This document shows, piece by piece, positions 57,832 to 64,000 of a stretch of DNA of 64,000 nucleotides. The first letter of the stretch is position 1; each line of letters begins with the position of its first letter. The stretch spans positions 1 through 64,000 of the forward strand of contig NZ_FQYK01000009.1 of the NCBI RefSeq assembly GCF_900141715.1, read 5' to 3'. The translations under genes and the position numbers were made by a program. The DNA comes from Algibacter luteus (GTDB taxonomy: Bacteria > Bacteroidota > Bacteroidia > Flavobacteriales > Flavobacteriaceae). The notes under the pieces were generated by a model. It was not told the origin of the DNA. It worked only from the letters and a program-made list of their open reading frames with translations, and ran no database searches.

Positions 57832-58653
57832 TTGAAAATGGAAAGATTACCAAAAGTGGCGGTGCCAATAATTATTAGTGTTTTTGTATTAATTGTGTTG
57901 CTAGCAAAATCTGCAGTAACCATAGGGTCTGGTGAAGCAGGTGTACTTTTTAAAACCTTTGGAGAGGGAGTTGTTGTTGATGAACCGCCTATGAGTGAAG
58001 GTTTTCATATTGTGGCACCTTGGAATAAGGTTTACATTTATGAAGTGCGCCAGCAAGAGCTTTTTGAAAAAATGAAAGTTTTATCATCTAATGGATTAGA
58101 AATTCAAATTGATGCATCGGCATGGTACGAACCTGTATATAACGATTTAGGGAATTTACATCAATCGCTTGGTCAAAACTACTTGCAACGTGTTATACAA
58201 CCTGCTATTCGCAGTGCTGCGCGTAGTGTAGTTGGACGTTACACACCTGAACAATTATACTCAAGTAAAAGAGATGCTATTCAAGATGAAATTTTTGCAG
58301 AAACTAAAAAGATTTTAGAAAAGCAATACGTGCAATTAAATGAAGTACTTGTACGTGATGTAACATTACCTAATACAATTAAAGAAGCTATTGAACGTAA
58401 ATTGCGTCAAGAACAAGAGTCTTTAGAGTACGAATTTAGATTAGTTACAGCAGCAAAAGAAGCTGAGAAAGTAATTATTGAAGCCAAAGGTAAAGCTGAG
58501 TCTAATAGAATTTTAAGTGCTTCGTTAACTGATAAAATATTACAGGATAAAGGGATTGAGGCAACTGTAAAGCTCTCTGAATCTCCAAACAGTAAAGTAA
58601 TTGTAATAGGTTCGGGAGATTCTGGAATGCCTATTATTCTGGGGAATCAGTAA
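57832..58653 (+). CDS. Prohibitin-like SPFH-domain membrane protein
   Basis: 271 residues from the ATG at 57838 (MERLPKV); a TTG at 57832 would add two. One N-terminal membrane helix (about 8-26) is followed by the SPFH/Band 7 domain with GSGEAGVLFKTFGEG, GFHIVAPWNKVYIYEVRQQ, VIQPAIRSAARSVVGRY and a C-terminal coiled coil (EAEKVIIEAKGKAESNRILSASL). Relatives form ring-like assemblies in the membrane that affect proteases and membrane order. It is 7 bases after the VWA-like gene, so the two are one transcript. Confidence 0.88.
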   Translation: MKMERLPKVAVPIIISVFVLIVLLAKSAVTIGSGEAGVLFKTFGEGVVVDEPPMSEGFHIVAPWNKVYIYEVRQQELFEKMKVLSSNGLEIQIDASAWYEPVYNDLGNLHQSLGQNYLQRVIQPAIRSAARSVVGRYTPEQLYSSKRDAIQDEIFAETKKILEKQYVQLNEVLVRDVTLPNTIKEAIERKLRQEQESLEYEFRLVTAAKEAEKVIIEAKGKAESNRILSASLTDKILQDKGIEATVKLSESPNSKVIVIGSGDSGMPIILGNQ

Positions 58654-58760
58654 TATCTAAATAAAATAATTCAGCATTTATATCAATATATTATAAAATA
58701 TTAATTTTTTTATTGATAATTATTGATATTGTTTAAATGTTAGAATATTTACATTTATAA

Positions 58761-58793
58761 TTTGGATTTAATCAGATAAAATGTAGATATTTG
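58761..58793 (+). promoter_or_regulatory. Candidate promoter of the his operon
   Basis: TTTG at 58761-58764 and GATATTTG at 58786-58793, 21 bases apart, approximate the Bacteroidota -33/-7 pair, with one mismatch in the -7 box (TA replaced by GA). Transcription would start close to 58800, shortly before the leader peptide ATG. Confidence 0.38.
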
Positions 58794-58811
58794 TACAAGT
58801 AAAAAAAAGAC

Positions 58812-58865
58812 ATGACTTTTATTCAAACACATCATCATTTTCATATTTGCTCTCAAGCGAAGTGA
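58812..58865 (+). CDS. hisL: his operon leader peptide
   Basis: 17 codons, MTFIQTHHHFHICSQAK, with four His codons in a window of five (HHHFH) and a TGA stop. It is too rich in His to be chance and lies 111 bases before hisG, upstream of a strong terminator. As in enteric hisL, slow translation at the His codons when charged tRNA-His is scarce should favour read-through of the terminator. Confidence 0.85.
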   Translation: MTFIQTHHHFHICSQAK

Positions 58866-58896
58866 AAATGTATTGAGTAAAATCAACATATATTTT

Positions 58897-58928
58897 AAAC
58901 CCGTTTGAGACAATCAAGCGGGTTTTTT
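58897..58928 (+). terminator. his operon attenuator (terminator hairpin)
   Basis: AAACCCGTTTGA pairs over 12 bp (one T-G wobble) with TCAAGCGGGTTT around loop GACAA, then three more T. It lies between the leader peptide and hisG. CTCAA at 58852-58856, inside the leader ORF, can pair with TTGAG at 58873-58877 or with TTGAG at 58905-58909 in the terminator arm, so competing folds exist. A weak AT-only antiterminator (58878-58883 with 58892-58897) can also be drawn. Confidence 0.85.
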
Positions 58929-58976
58929 AATTATGCCAACTAAAAGATTGTTTCAAACTCATATAAAAACAACAAA

Positions 58977-59834
58977 ATGAGTAAACTAAGAATTGCAGTG
59001 CAGAAATCGGGTCGACTAAACGAAGACTCAATGAGTATTTTAAAAGATATTGGTATTTCCATTGATAACGGTAAAGACCAATTAAAAGCTTCAGCAAGAA
59101 ATTTTCCTGTGGAAGTATTCTATCTAAGAAATGGCGACATTCCACAATATTTAAAGGATGGTGTGGTAGATGCAGCTATTATTGGTGAGAATGTATTAAT
59201 AGAAAAAGGTCAAGGCATTAATATTGTTGAAAAACTTGGGTTTTCTTCTTGTAGAGTGTGTATTGCGGTACCAAAATCTGTCAAATACGGTAGTGTTAAA
59301 GATTTAGAAGGTAAACGTATTGCCACATCTTACCCGAATACGGTTCAAATGTTTTTAGATAAAAATGGAGTTGAAGCCAACTTGCACATCATTAATGGTT
59401 CGGTTGAAATTGCACCTAACATTGGATTAGCCGATGCTATCTGCGACATTGTTTCTAGTGGAAGTACATTGTTTAAAAATAACTTGAAAGAGGTAGATAC
59501 AATTTTAAAATCTGAAGCTGTTTTAGCTGTTTCTCCTGTTTTATCTGAGGAAAAACAAAAAATATTAGACACAATTCAGTTTAGAATTCAATCTGTTTTA
59601 AAAGGTAGAAATTCAAAGTATGTGCTGTTGAATGCACCTAACGATAAAATTCAAGACATCATTAACGTGCTGCCAGGAATGAAAAGTCCAACAGTTTTGC
59701 CACTTGCGGAAGAGGGTTGGAGCTCTGTGCATTCTGTAATTAGTAAAAACGAATTTTGGGATGTTATTGATGAACTAAAAGCCAACGGCGCTCAAGGTAT
59801 TTTGGTGTGTCCAATCGAAAAAATGGTACTTTAA
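58977..59834 (+). CDS. hisG: ATP phosphoribosyltransferase (long form)
   Basis: 285 residues, the long form with a C-terminal regulatory (ACT-like) domain, so no HisZ is needed. Seen are LRIAVQKSGRLNEDS, DAAIIGENVLIEKGQ, GKRIATSYPNTVQMFL, the PRPP-site region IADAICDIVSSGST (written GLADAICDIVSSGST) and the C-terminal MKSPTVLPLAEEGWSSVHSVI. It joins ATP and PRPP in the first step of histidine synthesis and is normally inhibited by histidine. It is the first structural gene after the attenuator. Confidence 0.95.
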   Translation: MSKLRIAVQKSGRLNEDSMSILKDIGISIDNGKDQLKASARNFPVEVFYLRNGDIPQYLKDGVVDAAIIGENVLIEKGQGINIVEKLGFSSCRVCIAVPKSVKYGSVKDLEGKRIATSYPNTVQMFLDKNGVEANLHIINGSVEIAPNIGLADAICDIVSSGSTLFKNNLKEVDTILKSEAVLAVSPVLSEEKQKILDTIQFRIQSVLKGRNSKYVLLNAPNDKIQDIINVLPGMKSPTVLPLAEEGWSSVHSVISKNEFWDVIDELKANGAQGILVCPIEKMVL

Positions 59835-59845
59835 CAACTTCTGTC

Positions 59846-61132
59846 ATGCAAATTATAAATAGCCCAAAACGAGGAGACTGGACGAATGTTTTAAAGCGCC
59901 CTACTCAAACTGTAGACGATATCGAGGAGACGGTTAATAAAATATTCTCGGAGGTATCTGAAACTGGAGATCGCGCTATTAAGGACTATACTGCAAAGTT
60001 CGATGGTGTGACTTTAGATTCTAATAGTGTTTCCGTTGAAGAAATAGAACTAGCGGCTAAAGAGGTGCCAGAAAAACTTCAAAAGGCCATTAAGTTGGCG
60101 AAACAAAATATTGAAGCGTTTCATAAGGCACAAAAAACAGATAAAGTAGTAATAGAGACTGTTAGTGGTGTTTCGTGCTGGCAAGAAAAAAGACCAATTG
60201 AAAAGGTCGGTCTTTATATACCAGGGGGAACTGCGCCGCTTTTTTCAACAGTTTTAATGTTAGCAATTCCTGCACAAATTGCGGGTTGTAAAGAAATTGT
60301 GTTATGTTCACCACCTAATAAAACTGGAAATTTAGCTCCTGAAATTTTGTTTGCAGCACAACTTTGTGGGGTTACAAAAATCATTAAAGTAGGAGGAATT
60401 CAGGCCATTGCAGGATTAACTTTTGGTACAGAAATCATTCCTCAAGTGTATAAGATTTTCGGACCAGGAAATCAATATGTAACTGTAGCGAAACAAATTG
60501 CTACAAAATATGGCGTTGCCATTGATATGCCTGCGGGACCTAGTGAATTATTGGTAGTTGCTGATGATTCTGCAAATGCATCTTATGTGGCATCAGATTT
60601 ATTAAGTCAAGCAGAACATGGTACCGATAGTCAAGTAATTTTGGTATCGACATCAAAACGTTTGATTGATGAAGTTTCAGATGAAGTTGAAAAGCAGTTG
60701 GAGGTGCTTCCGCGTAAAGCGATAGCAGAAAAAGCCATTGCGAATTCGAAGTTAATTTACATGGAAAATGACAATTTAGCTTTAGAATTAATAAACGATT
60801 ACGGACCAGAACACTTTATAATTTGCTCTAAAAACGAAGATTTATATATTAATGGCATAACAAATGCAGGTTCTGTTTTTATAGGTGATTTCACTCCAGA
60901 GAGTGCGGGCGATTATGCTTCTGGAACCAATCATACCTTGCCAACTAATGGTTTTTCTAAAGCCTATTCTGGGGTTAATTTAGATAGCTTTTTGAAGAGT
61001 ATGACCTTTCAGAAAATATCTAAAGAAGGCCTTTTAAATTTAGGACAGTCTATAGAATTGATGGCCGAAGCCGAAGGTTTACAAGCACATAAAAATGCCG
61101 TGAGTATACGTTTAAAGGATTTGAAAAAATGA
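59846..61132 (+). CDS. hisD: Histidinol dehydrogenase
   Basis: 428 residues from the ATG at 59846 (MQIINSPKRGDW). The frame is open further upstream to 59807, but that would overlap hisG. Motifs: YIPGGTAPLFSTVLML, FGPGNQYVTVAKQ, DMPAGPSELLV, LLSQAEHGTDSQ with the zinc-binding/catalytic His, and NDYGPEHFI with the catalytic Glu-His. It oxidises histidinol to histidine with NAD+. It lies 11 bases after hisG and overlaps hisC by 4 bases. Confidence 0.95.
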   Translation: MQIINSPKRGDWTNVLKRPTQTVDDIEETVNKIFSEVSETGDRAIKDYTAKFDGVTLDSNSVSVEEIELAAKEVPEKLQKAIKLAKQNIEAFHKAQKTDKVVIETVSGVSCWQEKRPIEKVGLYIPGGTAPLFSTVLMLAIPAQIAGCKEIVLCSPPNKTGNLAPEILFAAQLCGVTKIIKVGGIQAIAGLTFGTEIIPQVYKIFGPGNQYVTVAKQIATKYGVAIDMPAGPSELLVVADDSANASYVASDLLSQAEHGTDSQVILVSTSKRLIDEVSDEVEKQLEVLPRKAIAEKAIANSKLIYMENDNLALELINDYGPEHFIICSKNEDLYINGITNAGSVFIGDFTPESAGDYASGTNHTLPTNGFSKAYSGVNLDSFLKSMTFQKISKEGLLNLGQSIELMAEAEGLQAHKNAVSIRLKDLKK

Positions 61133-62163
61133 GTATTCAAAAGTTAATAAGGCCAACAATAAAGGCACTCAAACCGTATTCATCTGCGAGAGATGAATTT
61201 CAAGGTAATAGTGATGATATGGTGTTTTTGGACGCGAATGAAAATCCGTTTGAAAATGGTGTCAATCGTTATCCAGACCCGCAACAGCGTTCGGTAAAGT
61301 CTTTGCTTTCAGAAATTAAAAATATTCCCGAAAACAATATACTTTTAGGGAATGGAAGTGATGAAGTACTAGATCTTATTTTTAGAGCGTTCTGTGAGCC
61401 TAATCAAGATAACATCATTACTTTACCACCAACCTATGGCATGTACAGTGTTTTGGCCAATATTAATGCAGTAGAGATTAAAAGTGTTCAATTAGACGAT
61501 AATTTCCAGCCAAAAGTTGATGAGATTTTAAAGGTGTCAAATGATAATTCGAAATTATTGTTTTTGTGTTCACCTAATAATCCAACAGGCAATAGTTTTG
61601 AGGCTAAATCAATTGAAGAATTAATTAAAAAATTTCAAGGTATCGTTGTGATTGACGAAGCCTATATCGATTTTTCAAATGAAGAAAGCTGGATAAGTAA
61701 ATTGAGTGAGTTTCCTAATTTAATTGTGACGCAAACGCTTTCAAAAGCCTACGGAATGGCAGGAATCCGATTGGGTATATGTTATGCATCAAGTGAAATA
61801 ATATCGGTTTTAAATAGAATTAAGCCGCCTTATAACGTTAATGAGTTAACACAACAACGTGCAATTCAGCAATTAAAATTAAACGACTTGACTAAAAAAC
61901 AAGTTGAAGATATATTAACTGAGCGCAAGAATTTAATCAATCAGTTAAATACAGTAAGTTATATCTCGAAAATATACCCAACCGATGCTAATTTTGTATT
62001 AGTTGAAGTTGATGATGCCACAAAGCGTTATAACCAACTTATCGAGAAAGGTATTGTAATTAGGAACAGAACAACTCAACCGGGTTGCAAAAACTGTTTA
62101 CGACTTACGGTCGGGACTACTTTTGAGAATAAGCAACTAATAAAAGTAATGAAAGAAATATAG
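61129..62163 (+). CDS. hisC: Histidinol-phosphate aminotransferase
   Basis: 344 residues, fold type I PLP enzyme. DANENPF, NRYPDPQQR, GNGSDEVLDLIFRAF, CSPNNPTGN, VIDEAYIDFS and the PLP lysine in TQTLSKAYGMAGIRLG. It makes histidinol phosphate with glutamate as donor. The start overlaps the hisD stop by 4 bases (ATGA). Confidence 0.95.
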   Translation: MSIQKLIRPTIKALKPYSSARDEFQGNSDDMVFLDANENPFENGVNRYPDPQQRSVKSLLSEIKNIPENNILLGNGSDEVLDLIFRAFCEPNQDNIITLPPTYGMYSVLANINAVEIKSVQLDDNFQPKVDEILKVSNDNSKLLFLCSPNNPTGNSFEAKSIEELIKKFQGIVVIDEAYIDFSNEESWISKLSEFPNLIVTQTLSKAYGMAGIRLGICYASSEIISVLNRIKPPYNVNELTQQRAIQQLKLNDLTKKQVEDILTERKNLINQLNTVSYISKIYPTDANFVLVEVDDATKRYNQLIEKGIVIRNRTTQPGCKNCLRLTVGTTFENKQLIKVMKEI

Positions 62164-62211
62164 TTATTGCCTTTCGCTCATAACCAAATGTCAATAGCTA
62201 AAAGCTAGATT

Positions 62212-63348
62212 ATGAAAAAAGTACTATTTATAGACCGAGACGGAACATTAGTGTTAGAGCCGCCAGTAGATTATCAATTAGATAGTTTAGAGAAGTTAGA
62301 GTTCTATCCAAAAGTATTTCAATACATGGCTAAAATTGCCAATGAACTGGATTTTGAATTGGTAATGGTTACCAATCAAGATGGGTTGGGTACGGATTCT
62401 TTCCCAGAAGACACCTTTTGGCCCGCTCAAAATAAAATTATTAATGCTTTTGAAAAGGAAGGTGTGAAGTTTCAAGCAATTCATATAGATAAAACTTTTC
62501 CGCATGAAAATGCTGAAACTCGTAAACCTAGAACTGGCTTATTAACCAAGTACTTTTCTGAAGATTATGACTTAGCAAATTCTTTTGTTTTAGGGGATAG
62601 AATCACCGACATGGAACTAGCAAAAAATTTAGGAGCTAAGGGTATTTATTTATCTGAGGACCCTGAATTAGGAGCTGATGAAATTGAAACTTCGAAACAA
62701 GAAATTTTAGATGTTATAGCCTTAACAAGTACAGATTGGGCAGAAATTTATGAGTTTTTAAAACTTAAAGATAGAGTTGAAGAGATTACTCGTAACACTA
62801 ATGAAACACAGATATATATAAAACTAAATTTAGATGGTTCTGGCCAGAACGATATTAATACAGGTCTGTCGTTTTTCGATCATATGTTAGATCAAATTGG
62901 GAGACATGGTGCTATGGATTTAACGATCAAGGTAAATGGCGATTTAGAAGTTGATGAACACCATACCATAGAAGATACTATGATAGCTTTAGGTGAATTA
63001 TTCAACAAAGCATTAGGTAATAAACTCGGGATTGAACGTTATGGTTTCTGCTTGCCTATGGACGATTGTTTAGCACAAGTTGCTGTAGATTTTGGAGGAA
63101 GAAACTGGCTAGAATGGGATGCTGAGTTTAAACGTGAAAAAATCGGTGATATGCCAACAGAAATGTTTTATCATTTATTTAAATCGTTTACTGATGGAGC
63201 CAAATGTAATTTAAACATAAAGGCTGAAGGTGTAAACGAACATCATAAAATAGAAGGGATTTTTAAAGCATTTGCAAAAGCAATGAAAATGGCTGTAAAA
63301 AGAGATGCTAATAAGATGTTTTTGCCATCAACAAAAGGAATGTTATAA
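62212..63348 (+). CDS. hisB: Bifunctional histidinol-phosphatase / imidazoleglycerol-phosphate dehydratase
   Basis: 378 residues. The N-terminal HAD phosphatase (1-165) has [19 protein letters not shown] and [15 protein letters not shown]. The C-terminal dehydratase (about 190-378) has [36 protein letters not shown] and a late [13 protein letters not shown] with metal-binding histidines. It performs the dehydratase and phosphatase steps of the pathway. The fused form is shared with enterics and many Bacteroidota. 48 bases separate it from hisC. Confidence 0.95.
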   Translation: MKKVLFIDRDGTLVLEPPVDYQLDSLEKLEFYPKVFQYMAKIANELDFELVMVTNQDGLGTDSFPEDTFWPAQNKIINAFEKEGVKFQAIHIDKTFPHENAETRKPRTGLLTKYFSEDYDLANSFVLGDRITDMELAKNLGAKGIYLSEDPELGADEIETSKQEILDVIALTSTDWAEIYEFLKLKDRVEEITRNTNETQIYIKLNLDGSGQNDINTGLSFFDHMLDQIGRHGAMDLTIKVNGDLEVDEHHTIEDTMIALGELFNKALGNKLGIERYGFCLPMDDCLAQVAVDFGGRNWLEWDAEFKREKIGDMPTEMFYHLFKSFTDGAKCNLNIKAEGVNEHHKIEGIFKAFAKAMKMAVKRDANKMFLPSTKGML

Positions 63349-63375
63349 ATAAAGGCCATAGTTAAAAGCTTAAGA

Positions 63376-63957
63376 ATGAAATTAATTATTATAAATTATG
63401 GCGCTGGTAACATTAAAAGCATTCAATTTGCTTTTAGACGTTTGGGTGTAGAGGCTATTTTGTCAAGTAATCCTGATGAAATTAAAAGCGCGGATAAAAT
63501 TATATTCCCTGGTGTTGGAGAAGCAAGTTCAGCAATGAAAATGCTCAAGGAAAGTGGCTTAGATACGTTGATTCCAACTTTAAAACAACCTGTTTTGGGT
63601 ATATGTTTAGGCATGCAATTGCTTTGTAAGTCTACTGAAGAAGGGAATACCAAAGGTATTGGTATCTTTCAAACAGATGTGAAACGATTTGCAAATGATG
63701 TGAAAGTGCCTCAAATGGGATGGAATGTTATAAAAGACTTGAAGTCTGATTTATTCAAAGGCATTAAAGAAAACGAATATATGTATTTAGTGCACAGTTA
63801 TTATGCTGAACATTGCAATGAAACCATTGCGAAAACAGATTACGGTATTAATTATGCATCGGCATTACAACATGAAAATTTTTACGGGGTTCAATTTCAC
63901 CCTGAAAAAAGTAGTACAGCAGGAGCTAAAATATTACAGAACTTTTTAGAATTATAA
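63376..63957 (+). CDS. hisH: Imidazole glycerol phosphate synthase, glutaminase subunit
   Basis: 193 residues, class I glutamine amidotransferase. INYGAGNIKS, the nucleophile Cys in LGICLGMQLLC, PQMGWN, MYLVHSYYAE and QFHPEKSS with the His-Glu of the triad. It supplies ammonia to HisF. 27 bases after hisB and 1 base before hisA. Confidence 0.95.
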   Translation: MKLIIINYGAGNIKSIQFAFRRLGVEAILSSNPDEIKSADKIIFPGVGEASSAMKMLKESGLDTLIPTLKQPVLGICLGMQLLCKSTEEGNTKGIGIFQTDVKRFANDVKVPQMGWNVIKDLKSDLFKGIKENEYMYLVHSYYAEHCNETIAKTDYGINYASALQHENFYGVQFHPEKSSTAGAKILQNFLEL

Positions 63958-63958
63958 G

Positions 63959-64000
63959 ATGAGAATAATACCAGCAATAGATATTATAGACGGAAAATGT
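63959..64000 (+). CDS. hisA: Phosphoribosylformimino-5-aminoimidazole carboxamide ribotide isomerase, 3' part outside the window
   Basis: Only the first 14 codons are visible, MRIIPAIDIIDGKC, which is the canonical start of HisA (IPAIDIIDGK). The gene continues past the window edge. hisF and hisIE are expected to follow, judging from the pathway, but cannot be seen. Confidence 0.85.
   Translation, partial: MRIIPAIDIIDGKC

Noticed and set aside
59807-59845. N-terminal extension of hisD
   Set aside because: It overlaps hisG, while the ATG at 59846 gives the normal HisD start and a short gap after hisG.
1-64000. tRNA, rRNA and CRISPR arrays
   Set aside because: Both strands were read for tRNA arm patterns, rRNA text and spaced repeats; none was convincing, although a covariance-model scan could not be run.

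Overview
The window is AT-rich and reads as a chromosome segment of a marine-type member of the Flavobacteriaceae (Bacteroidota). The reasons are a type IX secretion (T9SS) sorting domain on the first protein, the T9SS regulator PorX, the LpxC-FabZ fusion typical of the phylum, -7 boxes of the form TAnnTTTG, few Shine-Dalgarno sequences, and the order HD phosphohydrolase, lpxD, lpxC/fabZ, lpxA, efp, lpxD-like, sucD. No rRNA, tRNA, CRISPR array, transposase or integrase was seen.

Bases 1-873 hold the 3' end of a secreted T9SS cargo gene. Bases 1318-23172 are an almost continuous minus-strand surface-polysaccharide locus. It contains four complete GT4 glycosyltransferases and one GT remnant, two asparagine-synthase-like amidotransferases, two left-handed beta-helix acyltransferases, an O-antigen polymerase/ligase, a MurJ-like flippase, a membrane sulfatase-fold transferase paired with diacylglycerol kinase, an MBOAT/SGNH acylation pair, and four UDP-sugar enzymes: two nucleotide-sugar dehydrogenases and two 4-epimerases. 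Together these suggest a Wzx/Wzy-type glycan rich in uronic and aminouronic acids, some perhaps amidated, acylated and decorated from phospholipid donors.

Bases 23454-25799 carry a second MBOAT/SGNH pair on the plus strand. Bases 25800-30261 are gene-poor. They hold a surface lipoprotein resembling family 1 polysaccharide lyases and a decaying serine-acetyltransferase-like gene with an eight-arginine microsatellite. Bases 30262-36587 hold a PglE-like aminotransferase, a PglF/CapD-like dehydratase, a Wza-like export lipoprotein and a Wzc-like tyrosine kinase. After aroB and proline dehydrogenase, a minus-strand run (42373 down to 38997) holds alanine dehydrogenase, a small membrane protein, a PglC-like initiating sugar transferase and a short soluble dehydratase.

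Bases 42558-47857 hold a TonB-receptor-like barrel, a membrane protein with an overlapping 47-residue ORF, tsaE and porX. Bases 47935-58653 hold the HD protein, the lipid A genes, efp, sucD, fabG, a VWA-like membrane protein and a prohibitin-like protein. The last 5 kb is the his operon (hisG, D, C, B, H and the start of hisA), preceded by a 17-codon leader peptide with four His codons and a strong terminator, an apparent transcription attenuator.

The observations most worth following are the amidated (amino)uronate pathway, the dgkA-transferase pair, the his attenuator, the lyase inside the locus and the decaying acetyltransferase. All functions are inferred from reading motifs; no database search was run.
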